Source: Duncaniella sp.
GTDB lineage: Bacteria > Bacteroidota > Bacteroidia > Bacteroidales > Muribaculaceae
NCBI GenBank assembly: GCA_022511285.1
Contig: JAFLRW010000095.1
Location: 1-7,102, forward strand
Length of the DNA: 7,102 nucleotides
Direction: 5' to 3'
Shown here: positions 1 through 6,828 of the stretch, piece after piece
Position numbering within the stretch: the stretch's first letter is position 1
Layout of the letters: each line of letters begins with the position of its first letter
Translations under genes and position numbers: made by a program
Notes under the pieces: generated by a model
The model's database searches: none
Seen by the model: the letters and a program-made list of their open reading frames with translations, nothing else
What the model was told of the DNA's origin: nothing

Positions 1-2346
1 GGCTATCTCTACACAGAGCTCATCAACAAGACAATCGACCTCTGCTCGCGCGAGGGCGGCGGACGAGTAATCATCCCCAAGGGCACGTGGCTCACCGGCC
101 CCATCACGCTAAAAAGCAACGTAAACCTCTATCTCGAGGAGGGAGCCACACTACTCTTCACCACCGACCCCTCGCAGTATCCCGTGGTGCGCACACGCTG
201 GGAAGGGATGGACTGCTACAACTATCAGCCACTCGTCTATGCCTACGGAGCCGAAAACATAGCGCTCACAGGCAAAGGCACCCTTGACGGACAGGCCGAC
301 AACTCGAACTGGTGGGGCATGAGCGCCAAAACCGGCCACGACTACACCGGGACAGAGCCTATAGCCACACAGAAGATAGGCCGTCCGCTGCTTCAGGAGT
401 GGAACGAGAACGGCGTGCCTGTGGAAAAGCGCCAGATGGGCGACGGCTACGGCATGCGTCCGCAGCTTGTCAACTTTATGAATTGTAAAAACGTGCTCAT
501 CGAGGATGTGACACTGCTCCGCTCACCGTTCTGGGTAATCCACCCGCTGTTCTGCGAGAATCTGACAGTGCGCGGCGTGCATATACAGAACGACGGCCCC
601 AACGGCGACGGCTGCGATCCCGAATCGTGTAAAGACGTGCTCATCGAAGACTGCTTCTTTGACACCGGCGACGACTGTATAGCCATCAAAAGCGGCCGCA
701 ACCGCGACGGCATCGAAGCCGCCACGCCGACAGAAAACGTAATCGTGCGCAACTGCCGCATGAAGAACGGCCACGGAGGCATCGTGGTGGGCTCGGAAAT
801 CTCCGGAGGCTTCAAGAACCTCTTTGCCGAAAAGTGTGTGATGGACTCGCCCGATCTTGACCGCGTGGTGAGAATCAAGACCAACTCCTGCCGCAGCGGT
901 GTGATTGAAGATATCTATGTGCGCGACATCGAAGTGGGCCAGTGCAAGGAAGCCGTGCTCAAAATCAACCTCATCTACGAGCGACGCGAAGCGTGTGACC
1001 ACTCATATCCCCCGGTGGTGCAGAACGTATATCTCCAGAACGTCACCTGCAAGGAGAGCCAGTATGGCGTAAAAGTAGAGACCTTTGAAGACCTCTGCAA
1101 TGTGCGCAATATCGAAGTGGTTGACTGCCACTGGGACGGCGTCAAGAAAGGGAACGCCGTGGACGGATTGGTGAAAAACCTCGTGATTGCCAACACCTAC
1201 ATCAACGGCACGCTCATCAACGACAAGTATACCCCCTACTCTCAGCGAATGGTGATGTCGGAAATGAAGCGCAACCCCGAGAGCGTGCGTCTGGACGGAC
1301 AGAAAGGACTGAAATGGACCTACGCAGTGGGCACCGAACTTGACGCCTTTGTCAACGTGGCCAAGCGCTACGGCTACAATGCAGCCGAAGATTATGCCAT
1401 CTCGTATGTAGACACCCTCGTGAATCCCGACGGCACTATCAAGACCTATAAGATTTCGGAATACAACCTTGACCAGATAAAGAACGGCACCCTCCTTTTA
1501 GTGGCTTACGACCGCACCGGCGACGAGAAATACCTCAAAGCAATGCAGATGCTCCACGAGCAGCTCAAAGGGCACCCCAAGACCTCCGAGGGAGGATATT
1601 GGCACAAAAAGGTGTATCCCCACCAGATGTGGCTCGACGGACTCTTCATGGCAGAGCCTTTCTCGGCAAAATATGCCAAACGCTTCCTCAGCCCCGAAGA
1701 GCAGGCAGCAGAGTGGGACAACATCGCCAACCAATTTCTCACAATAGCAAAACACACCTACGACCCCGTCACCGGCCTCTATCGCCACGCATGGGACGAG
1801 AGCCGCGAGCAATTCTGGTGTGACAAGACCACCGGCCAATCGGCCCACGCCTGGGCCCGCGCTCAGGGCTGGATATTTATGGCCCTGCTCGATGTGCTCG
1901 AGGAGATGCCCGCCGACAATCACAACCGCCCCGAACTCGTGAAACTGCTCCGCTCGCTGGCCGACGGCGTGGTGAAATTCCAGGATATCAAGAGCGGCTG
2001 CTGGTTCCAGGTGCTCGACCAGCCCGGACGCGAGGGGAACTATCTCGAAGGCACCGCCACCGCAATGTATGTCTACTCCCTGCTGCGCGGAGTGCGCCTC
2101 GGCCTGCTTGACGAGAGCTATCTCAACGCCGCCCTCACAGGCTGGAACGGCATGCAGAAGCACCTCATCCGCGAGGACAAAGACGGCACCATCTCGCTGC
2201 TCAACTGCTGCGCAGTGGGCGGTCTTGGCGGCAAGAATATGCGCGACGGCTCGTTTGAATACTACCTCTCCGAACCTATCATAGAAAATGACTGCAAAGG
2301 CGTTGGCCCCTACATCAACGCCGCCCTCGAGATGGAGCGTAGATAA
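1..2346 (+). CDS. GH28 polygalacturonase-type / GH105 unsaturated uronyl hydrolase fusion, 5' partial
   Basis: The frame is open from base 1, so the start lies upstream; the GTG codons at 184 and 187 fall inside the conserved GH28 fold. The window holds 781 codons. GH28 spans about codons 1-410: N-x-D as NGDGCDP at 201-207, the Asp pair in TGDDC at 223-226, GHGG at 257-260 and RIK at 291-293, the usual catalytic and substrate-binding set. GH105 follows almost without linker from about codon 412 (SQRMVMSEMKRNPE) to the end. It has HQMWLDGLFM at 541-550, whose Asp546 matches the general acid of YteR-type enzymes, and AHAWARAQGW at 615-624. Known of the families: GH28 hydrolyses galacturonide or rhamnogalacturonan bonds, and GH105 removes delta-4,5-unsaturated uronyl residues from lyase products. 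Inferred: a pectin enzyme making both saturated and unsaturated monomers. Its signal peptide, and so its location, cannot be seen. About 60-80 N-terminal residues are probably missing. Exo or endo action is undecided. Confidence 0.93.
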   Translation, partial: GYLYTELINKTIDLCSREGGGRVIIPKGTWLTGPITLKSNVNLYLEEGATLLFTTDPSQYPVVRTRWEGMDCYNYQPLVYAYGAENIALTGKGTLDGQADNSNWWGMSAKTGHDYTGTEPIATQKIGRPLLQEWNENGVPVEKRQMGDGYGMRPQLVNFMNCKNVLIEDVTLLRSPFWVIHPLFCENLTVRGVHIQNDGPNGDGCDPESCKDVLIEDCFFDTGDDCIAIKSGRNRDGIEAATPTENVIVRNCRMKNGHGGIVVGSEISGGFKNLFAEKCVMDSPDLDRVVRIKTNSCRSGVIEDIYVRDIEVGQCKEAVLKINLIYERREACDHSYPPVVQNVYLQNVTCKESQYGVKVETFEDLCNVRNIEVVDCHWDGVKKGNAVDGLVKNLVIANTYINGTLINDKYTPYSQRMVMSEMKRNPESVRLDGQKGLKWTYAVGTELDAFVNVAKRYGYNAAEDYAISYVDTLVNPDGTIKTYKISEYNLDQIKNGTLLLVAYDRTGDEKYLKAMQMLHEQLKGHPKTSEGGYWHKKVYPHQMWLDGLFMAEPFSAKYAKRFLSPEEQAAEWDNIANQFLTIAKHTYDPVTGLYRHAWDESREQFWCDKTTGQSAHAWARAQGWIFMALLDVLEEMPADNHNRPELVKLLRSLADGVVKFQDIKSGCWFQVLDQPGREGNYLEGTATAMYVYSLLRGVRLGLLDESYLNAALTGWNGMQKHLIREDKDGTISLLNCCAVGGLGGKNMRDGSFEYYLSEPIIENDCKGVGPYINAALEMERR

Positions 2347-2351
2347 CCTCT

Positions 2352-2371
2352 GCCCTATCCCGCTTCAGGGC
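2352..2371 (+). other. Weak hairpin just after the GH28-GH105 stop
   Basis: GCCCT (2352-2356) pairs with AGGGC (2367-2371) around a 10-base loop, six bases after the stop codon. An A-rich stretch follows, not a T-run, so it is not itself an intrinsic terminator. It may shield the mRNA 3' end or be chance. Confidence 0.25.
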
Positions 2372-2390
2372 TAAACAAAGAAAATAACCA

Positions 2391-2432
2391 CGCCCGCACA
2401 GGTTGCATCTGACAGCTCGTGCGGGCGTTTTT
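2391..2432 (+). terminator. Rho-independent terminator after the GH28-GH105 gene
   Basis: CGCCCGCAC (2391-2399) is the exact reverse complement of GTGCGGGCG (2419-2427), and an extra A-T pair closes the base (2390/2428). The loop is 19 bases, and five T residues follow at 2428-2432. The GC-rich stem and T-run, 45 bases after the stop, fit an intrinsic terminator. It separates the upstream gene from the GH43-led set. Confidence 0.85.
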
Positions 2433-2501
2433 CCACCTAATCTGCGGCCGGGGCAGAATATTTATGCATTTTCCGCAGCAATCATGAGTGATTATCGCGG
2501 G

Positions 2502-2529
2502 AAATTTATTAACTTTGGTGCAAATTTAT
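2502..2529 (+). repeat. AAATTTAT direct repeat, 20-bp period, flanking the -7 box
   Basis: AAATTTAT occurs at 2502-2509 and again at 2522-2529. The spacing is close to two helical turns, with the -7 box exactly between the copies. The arrangement could serve a regulator bound on one DNA face. The motif is AT-rich and short, so chance is a serious alternative. Confidence 0.3.
2510..2517 (+). promoter_or_regulatory. Candidate Bacteroidetes promoter, -7 element TAACTTTG
   Basis: TAACTTTG matches the Bacteroidetes sigma-ABfr -7 consensus TAnnTTTG. It lies in an AT-rich gap after a terminator and 68 bases before the GH43 start. A TTTG -33 box is expected about 20 bases upstream, but only a poor match is seen around 2484-2489, so the promoter may be weak or activator-dependent. 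Transcription would begin a few bases after 2517. It could drive GH43, CE8 and uxaB together. Confidence 0.55.
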
Positions 2530-2536
2530 ACTTATT

Positions 2537-2551
2537 GGGCGTAATATGCCC
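2537..2551 (+). promoter_or_regulatory. Short hairpin in the GH43 leader
   Basis: GGGC (2537-2540) pairs with GCCC (2548-2551), and a G-U pair can add to the stem, leaving the loop TAATA. It lies in the predicted 5' untranslated region, 34 bases before the ATG. It is too small to be a recognised riboswitch; it may affect RNA stability or be incidental. Confidence 0.25.
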
Positions 2552-2585
2552 TTACACTCGCTAATTATTACCTTAAATTAAATAT

Positions 2586-4274
2586 ATGAAGCTACTTTCT
2601 CATCTCTCCATTATGGCTCTTGCCGTCGGCGGTGCGTTAACGGCCAATGCCGGCGACAACCTATCGGAAGTCTGGGTGGCCGACTTAGGCAACGGACAGT
2701 ATCAGAACCCGATAATTGATGCTGATTACTCTGACCCCGATGTAGTGCGCGTCGGCGATGACTATTATATGACAGCCTCATCGTTTTGCGACATACCCGG
2801 CCTGCCCATCCTTCACTCCAAAGACCTTGTCAACTGGACCCTTATAGGCCACGCCATAGCCGAGATGCCTGAGTATGCACAGTCGGAGCCCGACCCCAAC
2901 CACGGCAATGCCGTATGGGCCCCCTCAATACGCTACCACAACGGAGAATTCTATATCTACTACGGCGACCCTGACCTCGGCATCTTTATGACCAAGACGA
3001 AGAATCCGGCCGGACCGTGGGAGCCGTTGGTTCACGTCCACAAAGCCAAAGGCATCATCGACACCTGCCCATTCTGGGATGAGGACGGGCGTGCCTACAT
3101 AGCTCACGGCTATGCCGGCTCGCGTGCAGGGAACAAGAGCATCCTTGGCATGATTGAAATGACGCCCGACGGCAAAAGCACCATCGGACAGGACAAAATG
3201 ATCTACGACGGACATCTTGACAATCCCACCATCGAAGGCGCCAAAATGTATAAACGCGACGGATGGTACTGGATATTCTCCCCGTCGGGCGGTGTGGCCA
3301 CAGGATGGCAGGAAGTGATGCGCTCGAAAAGTCCCTGGGGCCCATACGAAGCCCGCAACGTGATGGAACAGGGCTCTACAGATGTCAACGGCCCCCATCA
3401 GGGAGCTTGGATTGACACTCCCGACGGGAAAGAGGATTGGTTCATCCACTTCCAGGACAAAGGCCCTTACGGGCGTGTGGTTCACCTTCAGCCAATGGCT
3501 TGGAATGAAGATGGTTGGCCCGTAATCGGCGTTGATAAAGACGGCGATGGCCGCGGCGAGCCCGTAAAGAAATATCGCAAACCCAATGTGGGCAAAACCT
3601 GTTCCAAGGCCACTCCCGCAGAGAGCGATGAGTTTGACACCAACTCACTCGGACTACAATGGCAGTGGAAGGGCAATCCCTCAGCGCTATGGTATTTCAC
3701 AGATGCCACAAATTCGCAGTTGCGTCTTTTCTCCGTGAACACACCCGGGGCTGAACGCCTCTACGATATGCCAAACCTTCTGCTGCAAAAATTCCCGGCA
3801 CCCAATTTCACGGCCACGGCAAAAGTGAAGTTCGCCCCGCGCGTCAATAATGGTAAGGTGGCTGAGGGAGAACGTGCCGGGCTCACCGTGATGGGCTACA
3901 ACTATGGCGCTCTCGCCCTCGAAAGCCGTGAGGATGGCATATACCTTATCAATATATCCGGCGAAAAAGCCAATAAGGGAGGTAAAGAGACCGTAGGCAC
4001 AGATGCCGTGAAGATTGAACCCGGGGCAGAAGTGTGGCTCCGCAGCGTAGTGAAACGCACCGGCGTGAAAAATCCTACCAAGAAAGAGGACTATAAGTGC
4101 GAGGCAACCTTCTACTACAGCCTCGACGGTAAGAAATTCATCCAGTTCGGCAGCAAGGTCAACGTCACCGAAGGCCACTGGATTGGGGCAAAAGTGGGGC
4201 TCTTCTGTTCACGTCCCTGGCAGAGCAACGACTGCGGATGGATGGATGTTGATTGGTTCCGCATCACCAAATAA
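2586..4274 (+). CDS. Secreted GH43 glycoside hydrolase with C-terminal beta-sandwich domain
   Basis: The protein has 562 residues. Residues 1-22 look like a Sec signal peptide with a SPase I site after TANA; there is no lipobox. The GH43 five-bladed propeller spans about 38-330. Probable catalytic residues are Asp50 (YSDPDVVRVGDDYY, base), Asp159 (IIDTCPFWDEDG, pKa modulator) and Glu217 (PTIEGAKMY, acid); His271 in NGPHQGAW fits the conserved central His. DKDGDGRGE (317-325) resembles a calcium-binding loop. Residues about 340-562 fit the concanavalin-like domain common behind GH43 beta-xylosidase/arabinofuranosidase modules. Known activities are alpha-L-arabinofuranosidase, beta-xylosidase and arabinanase; the pectin neighbours favour side-chain trimming of rhamnogalacturonan I, but specificity is inferred. 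GH43_12-like is a guess from motif resemblance. The ATG is set by the signal peptide, with an A/T-rich leader and no Shine-Dalgarno. It is first after the candidate promoter, 12 bases before the pectinesterase gene. Confidence 0.92.
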   Translation: MKLLSHLSIMALAVGGALTANAGDNLSEVWVADLGNGQYQNPIIDADYSDPDVVRVGDDYYMTASSFCDIPGLPILHSKDLVNWTLIGHAIAEMPEYAQSEPDPNHGNAVWAPSIRYHNGEFYIYYGDPDLGIFMTKTKNPAGPWEPLVHVHKAKGIIDTCPFWDEDGRAYIAHGYAGSRAGNKSILGMIEMTPDGKSTIGQDKMIYDGHLDNPTIEGAKMYKRDGWYWIFSPSGGVATGWQEVMRSKSPWGPYEARNVMEQGSTDVNGPHQGAWIDTPDGKEDWFIHFQDKGPYGRVVHLQPMAWNEDGWPVIGVDKDGDGRGEPVKKYRKPNVGKTCSKATPAESDEFDTNSLGLQWQWKGNPSALWYFTDATNSQLRLFSVNTPGAERLYDMPNLLLQKFPAPNFTATAKVKFAPRVNNGKVAEGERAGLTVMGYNYGALALESREDGIYLINISGEKANKGGKETVGTDAVKIEPGAEVWLRSVVKRTGVKNPTKKEDYKCEATFYYSLDGKKFIQFGSKVNVTEGHWIGAKVGLFCSRPWQSNDCGWMDVDWFRITK

Positions 4275-4286
4275 CAGGCTACAGAT

Positions 4287-5273
4287 ATGAGAATCAAGTT
4301 ATTGGCCCTTATCGCCACTATCTGCAGCACATTTGCAGCCTATGGCGCCGACAATTGGAAACACGACATCTTCGTGGCTCAAGACGGCTCCGGCGACTAC
4401 ACCACTATTACCGAAGCCCTCGAAGGAGTGCGTGCCTATATGGATTACACCGTAACCATCCACATTGCTCCGGGCGTGTATAAAGAAAAGGTGGTAATCC
4501 CCTCGTGGCTCAAGAACGTAGTGTTTGAGGGTTCGGGCGCAGAGAACACCATAATCACCTGGAACGACCACGCCAATATCAATAAGATGGGAACCTTCCG
4601 CACCTACACTGTGCGTGTGGATGGCGACAATCTCACCTTTCGCAATCTCACGATTGAGAACAATGCTCCAAGACTCGGACAGGCTGTTGCCCTACACACC
4701 GAAGGAGACTGCCTGAAGTTTGAGAACTGCCGCCTGCTGGGCGACCAGGACACACTCTTTACCGGAGGTGAGCACACCCGTCTCTATTTCAACAACTGCT
4801 ACATTGAAGGCACCACAGACTTCATCTTCGGTCCGGCTACCGCCTATTTCAAGGATTGCACCATCCACTCCAAAGTAAATAGCTATATCACAGCCGCTTC
4901 CACGCCTAAAGATGTGGCCGTGGGCTACGTGTTTGACAGCTGTCGACTCACTGCAGCACCTGAAGCCAACAGCGTCTATCTCGGTAGGCCCTGGCGCCCC
5001 TATGCCCACACCGTATTCATTGACTGCGAAATGGGAGGGCATATCCGCTCTGAGGGGTGGCACAACTGGAATAACGCCGACAATGAGCAGACAGCTCGCT
5101 ACGGTGAATACGGCTCGAAAGGACCCGGCGGAAATATGACAGGGCGTGTGGCTTGGGCTAAGACTCTCGACGAGGCTACAGCAGCCGAGCTGCGCTCTCT
5201 TTGCAAGATTTTCTCACTGCAGTCGAAATGGTGTCCCTCAGGATGCTGCAAGACTGAATGCTGCAAGAAATAA
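4287..5273 (+). CDS. Secreted CE8 pectin methylesterase with Cys-rich C-terminus
   Basis: The protein has 328 residues, usual for a single-domain bacterial pectinesterase. Residues 1-20 form a signal peptide, probably cut near AYG-AD. The right-handed beta-helix starts with VAQDGSGDYTTITEAL (about 30-45). The full CE8 active site is present: Gln132 in GQAVAL, Gln154 and Asp155 in GDQDT (acid/base), Asp178 in EGTTDFIFG (nucleophile), and Arg234 and Trp236 in YLGRPWRPYA. The enzyme removes methyl esters from homogalacturonan, releasing methanol and exposing carboxylates for GH28 or lyases; the likely site is periplasm or cell exterior. It starts 12 bases after the GH43 stop, so the two are probably cotranscribed. 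The odd part is the last 14 residues, about CPSGCCKTECCKK, with Cys at 316, 320, 321, 325 and 326. This lies beyond the usual CE8 end and is not needed for catalysis as known. Confidence 0.95.
   Translation: MRIKLLALIATICSTFAAYGADNWKHDIFVAQDGSGDYTTITEALEGVRAYMDYTVTIHIAPGVYKEKVVIPSWLKNVVFEGSGAENTIITWNDHANINKMGTFRTYTVRVDGDNLTFRNLTIENNAPRLGQAVALHTEGDCLKFENCRLLGDQDTLFTGGEHTRLYFNNCYIEGTTDFIFGPATAYFKDCTIHSKVNSYITAASTPKDVAVGYVFDSCRLTAAPEANSVYLGRPWRPYAHTVFIDCEMGGHIRSEGWHNWNNADNEQTARYGEYGSKGPGGNMTGRVAWAKTLDEATAAELRSLCKIFSLQSKWCPSGCCKTECCKK
5243..5268 (+). repeat. 11-bp direct repeat coding the Cys-Cys-Lys tail
   Basis: ATGCTGCAAGA occurs at 5243-5253 and again at 5258-5268, a period of 15 bases or five codons. 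Each copy encodes Cys-Cys-Lys. The pattern fits a small in-frame duplication in the last codons of the pectinesterase gene, which would explain the doubled CCK motif. Confidence 0.6.
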
Positions 5274-5319
5274 CTACGAATCAAAATAAAAAAACAACAA
5301 ATCATATACCTAAAAACAA

Positions 5320-6807
5320 ATGAAAGCATTAAACAAACTCACTGCACCCAAGGCAGTTGCACCCGAGAGAATCATCCAGTTCGGTGAAGGCAACTTCCTC
5401 CGCGCATTCGTGGACTGGATTATCAAGAATATGAACGACAAGACCGACTTCAACTCGTCGGTAGTCGTGGTTCAGGGCACACCTGACAACTTTGTCACCC
5501 AGCTTCTTGAGGGTCAGGACTGCCTCTATCACGTCAATCTCCAGGGCCGTCTGGAGGGTGCCGTTGTCAACTCTTACACACGTGTTGACGTCATCAGCCG
5601 CTGCGTCAGCCCCTTCCAGCAGACAGATGCTTTCCTTGCACTTGCCGACCAGCCCGAGATGCGTTTCGTCATCTCAAACACCACCGAGGCCGGTATAACC
5701 TTTGATCCCGAGTGCAAACTCGCTGACCGTCCCGCCTCATCTTATCCCGGCAAGCTCACTCAGCTCCTCTATCGCCGATTCACAACCTTCAAAGGCGCAG
5801 CCGACAAGGGCTTCATCATCATGCCCTGCGAGCTTATCTTTGAAAACGGCCACCACCTCAAAGACTGCATACTCAAATACATTGATCTCTGGAAAGAAGA
5901 GCTCGGTGCTGACTATGAGGCATTCCGCAAATGGTTCCTTGACTACAACTACGTATGCGCCACACTCGTGGACCGCATCGTTCCCGGATTCCCCCGCAAG
6001 GAGATTGCCGAAATTCAGGAAAAACTCGGTTACAAGGACAATGTAGTGGTTCAGGGCGAGGCTTTCCACCTATGGGTTATCGAGCGCGCTTCAAACATGA
6101 CCATCGAAGAGCTTCGCGCAGAGTTCCCCGCTGAAAAAGCCGGTCTCCACGTGCTTATCACCGACTCAGAGGCCCCCTACCACGAACGCAAAGTGACCCT
6201 TCTCAATGGTCCTCACACCGTACTCTCGCCTGTCGCCTTCCTTAGCGGCGTCAATATCGTGCGCGATGCCTGCAATCACCCCGTCATCGGCAAATACATA
6301 CACAAGGTGCAGTTCGACGAGCTGATGCAGACACTCAATCTCCCGATGGACGAACTTCAGAAGTTTGGAGCCGATGTGCTTGAGCGCTTCAACAACCCCT
6401 ATGTTGACCATCAGGTGACATCCATCATGCTCAACTCCTTCCCCAAATATCAGACACGCGACCTTCCCGGCCTCAAGACATATCTGGAGCGCAAGGGCGA
6501 ACTGCCCAAGGGCCTCGTGCTCGGCCTCGCCGCACTTATCACTTATTACAAGGGTGGCAAGCGCGAGGATGGCACAGAAATCGTGCCTAATGACGATCAG
6601 CGCATTATGGACCTCCTCAAAGAACTTTGGGCTACCGGCGACACACGCAAAGTGGCCGAAGGAGTCCTCGCTGCAAAAGACCTCATCTGGGGCGTACAAG
6701 GCGACCTCAACGAAGTACCCGGGCTCACTGACCTCGTCACCTACTACCTCGACGAGATTCAGAAGAAAGGCATGCTCGAGACCGTCAAGGAAGTTGTTGA
6801 AGCATAA
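5320..6807 (+). CDS. uxaB: Tagaturonate reductase (altronate oxidoreductase)
   Basis: The protein has 495 residues, close to the roughly 480 of E. coli UxaB, and belongs to the long-chain mannitol dehydrogenase family. It has no signal peptide and should be cytoplasmic. The N-terminal nucleotide-binding region begins with RIIQFGEGNFLRAF (17-30). ISNTTEAGI (118-126), PCELIFENG (169-177) and DRIVPG (218-223) are family signatures. KVTLLNGPH (291-299) gives the polyol dehydrogenase K-x4-N-x2-H set as Lys291, Asn296 and His299. It reduces D-tagaturonate to D-altronate with NADH, the second step of galacturonate catabolism after UxaC isomerisation. It follows the pectinesterase gene by 46 A-rich bases with no terminator or Shine-Dalgarno, so it may be in the same transcript. 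The start of uxaA comes 21 bases later. The related mannonate oxidoreductase UxuB is the main alternative; the adjacent uxaA start and pectin setting favour UxaB. Confidence 0.92.
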   Translation: MKALNKLTAPKAVAPERIIQFGEGNFLRAFVDWIIKNMNDKTDFNSSVVVVQGTPDNFVTQLLEGQDCLYHVNLQGRLEGAVVNSYTRVDVISRCVSPFQQTDAFLALADQPEMRFVISNTTEAGITFDPECKLADRPASSYPGKLTQLLYRRFTTFKGAADKGFIIMPCELIFENGHHLKDCILKYIDLWKEELGADYEAFRKWFLDYNYVCATLVDRIVPGFPRKEIAEIQEKLGYKDNVVVQGEAFHLWVIERASNMTIEELRAEFPAEKAGLHVLITDSEAPYHERKVTLLNGPHTVLSPVAFLSGVNIVRDACNHPVIGKYIHKVQFDELMQTLNLPMDELQKFGADVLERFNNPYVDHQVTSIMLNSFPKYQTRDLPGLKTYLERKGELPKGLVLGLAALITYYKGGKREDGTEIVPNDDQRIMDLLKELWATGDTRKVAEGVLAAKDLIWGVQGDLNEVPGLTDLVTYYLDEIQKKGMLETVKEVVEA

Positions 6808-6828
6808 ACCCCTACAACCTCTCCATAT

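Noticed and set aside
184..186. GTG at 184 as the start of the GH28-GH105 gene
   Set aside because: The frame is open upstream to base 1, and codons 1-61 read as conserved GH28 sequence (GGGRVIIPKGTWLTGPI), so the gene is truncated by the window edge and does not start here.
1234..1330. GH28-GH105 boundary as a second assembly chimera
   Set aside because: Both domains are complete with proper motifs, both act on pectin, and the GH105 N-terminus (SEMKRNPE) begins in its normal place, so this reads as a natural fusion.
1498..2163. 221-codon open frame on the minus strand
   Set aside because: It is opposite the GH105 domain with its catalytic motifs; GC-rich codon use opens the antisense frame.
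2433..2585. Riboswitch or small RNA in the gap before GH43
   Set aside because: Apart from the promoter box, a short repeat and a 4-5 bp hairpin, no conserved riboswitch core or second terminator was seen.
4253..4483. 76-codon plus-strand frame bridging GH43 and pectinesterase
   Set aside because: It overlaps the end of GH43 and the pectinesterase signal peptide in another frame, and its translation resembles no known protein.
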